DNA from: Seriola aureovittata
Lineage: Eukaryota > Chordata > Actinopteri > Carangiformes > Carangidae
Direction: 5' to 3'
Assembly: GCF_021018895.1 (NCBI RefSeq)
Contig: NC_079380.1
Coordinates: 3,634,236-3,698,235 of the forward strand
DNA: 64,000 nt
Shown: one piece after another, positions 62,400 through 64,000 of the stretch
How positions within the stretch are numbered: the first letter of the stretch is position 1
Layout: every line of letters starts with the position of its first letter
Notes under the pieces: generated by a model
The model's input: only the letters and a program-made list of their open reading frames with translations
The model's database searches: none
What the model was told of the DNA's origin: nothing
Translations under genes and position numbers: made by a program

Positions 62400-64000
62400 A
62401 CTGGGGTTTCTCATGCGTGCTGCACAGACTCTCAGCAACTTCAAGGTGCGACTTAAATAAGGTTCCAACTCTGATACCAAACATGTTTTTGCCCAAATAC
62501 CCAACATTTATAGTCTAACAGAGTGTTGGAGCCACTGCTAGAATAAAAGGATACTTTGAGAATAAAGTTGAAATATTTGGAGAAGAAAGTTTGAATTTTG
62601 TGACAAAAAGTCATAATTTTGAGAGAAGGGTCATATAAGGATAATAAAATAACAGCGCTTAAAGTTCCCATAAACGGTTTACAGCTCTGGTCAGTGTTTC
62701 CAGGCTGTGTCACCTTCACGTTATTCTTGAAACATTTCCTTATTTCCTTTCCTTTTTTAAGTAAGTCGTCTTTGCTGCTGCATGTAGTTTCTCTCCGGGA
62801 GCAAGCGGTGGTGATTGTTGCTTGACAAGAGCTTCAGCCATTGTTGTCTTTATAATACAAGAGGTTATAACACGGCCCCTGATCAGCACTCAGAGGCTGC
62901 AGTGAGTCACTTGGAAAGGGACAAGACAGCCCGGGGCTATCTGGTTAGCATGCTAACTACATTAGAAAAAAAACACCTGATAGAGACAAAGAGTTAACAT
63001 TTGTGTTGCCTTTCACCACAGGTGTTTTCATTCACTCTGGCTGATTACACCTCTGGTCATGTTCATGGTGCAGTCACACTGGATTTCACCTCCCATTCAT
63101 TGCCATGTGGAGCAGACAGAGACACATTCAGCTGACCGGCCCTCACTTCAGTCACAGTCACAGTCACAGTTCAGTCTGATGTGAGCTGAGGTTCTCCGCA
63201 TCCAGCTGGTTTGAGACGTGGCGGTGGGACTGAACTCTATAATGTTGTTGTATAACTTCACAGTAAAATTTTACAAGCAGCAGAGAATGAGAGACGCTCC
63301 AAGCCTGTGGGGGCAGTTAGAGAGGTTAATAACACTTAAATGTTTGATAAAACGCTGCACAATTCACACCTGTGATGTTGCTAGCTCCTGCAATTTGTTT
63401 ACTCTTTCCTATTCCTACAGCTTTGTGTTCAATTTCAGCAGGTGGAGTTTTAGTCTGACTGCAGCTTGATGTGTGACTGGTGATGTGTGACTGCCAGTGG
63501 CTGCATTAATTCCCAGTGGCCTTGATTCTTGGGGGCCACACACACACCCACCCACCCACACACACACACACACATGCAGACTATTGGCAGACCCTAAAAT
63601 TCACAGATGTCACCTATACGTCTCATGTACAGACACTACAACATACAGATGTTCCCTGAATGTCTCACATGCAGGAAGCGGGTAGATACTAGCTGCAGCA
63701 CCGATCATCATCACCCACCTAGAGGGGTTTTGGGGGAACAGCAGTGTTCTGTATAGTGTCTTTATGAGGAAGTTAAAGGGGCTTTATCATTGTCGTGCTA
63801 ATACGAGGCTCCTTTTCCCCTTGGGGGCCCTGAACATTTGCCTGGTTTGCCTCTGCCGCTCTGGTGACTGCACCATTAGCCTGAGGTGAAACAAGGCAAC
63901 TTCAATGCACTTATAAGAATGATAACAGAGGTGTGCGTCCTACCCAAACGGATGCAAAGAGCTGAAAGGAGAGTGAAGGATGTGTCAGTCAAATCCAGTT
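62400..64000. other. Intergenic, no gene seen
   Basis: No supported exon. A short CACCCACC/(CA)n run lies at about 63538-63574. The sequence continues beyond the window. Confidence 0.45.

Overview
The window is teleost fish genomic DNA. Genes are split by many short introns with GT/AG borders. (CA)n, (GA)n and GGAT-type satellites are abundant. The interspersed repeats are of fish type: L2/CR1-like LINE pieces, small inverted-repeat DNA elements and an LTR remnant. Two genes have clear vertebrate orthologues. Everything was read by eye; exon borders come from reading frame, splice consensus and remembered family sequence, not from transcripts.

Layout. (1) 0.4-1.5 kb: an intronless minus-strand ORF for a 264-residue protein with a C-terminal membrane anchor, family not recognised, abutting a dispersed repeat. 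(2) 2.0-6.4 kb, plus strand: the C16orf89 (UPF0764) orthologue, seven coding exons visible, first exon not found, with a LINE fragment just upstream of the first visible exon. (3) 8.8-22.6 kb, minus strand: a complete ttc30a/ift70 (fleer) gene in 19 coding exons, 648 residues. Its upstream region holds an X-box-like RFX site, an ETS site and a CCAAT box. Several of its splice sites sit directly against microsatellites. C16orf89 and ttc30a are convergent, with candidate polyadenylation signals only about 80 bp apart. (4) 28.1-32.0 kb, plus strand: a three-exon gene for a 162-residue, cysteine-free, probably secreted protein that I do not recognise. (5) 32-64 kb: no convincing protein-coding gene. 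It holds LINE 3' ends, a THAP-domain relic, an LTR-like segment, minisatellites, several repeat families present in two or three copies, and islands of complex unique sequence that could be conserved regulatory elements.

How the genes relate: ttc30a encodes an intraflagellar transport (IFT-B) subunit, and its promoter motifs fit ciliary-gene control. C16orf89 and the 162-residue protein appear to be secreted and unrelated to it. Nothing here forms an operon-like or pathway unit. I saw no tRNA, rRNA or CRISPR features.
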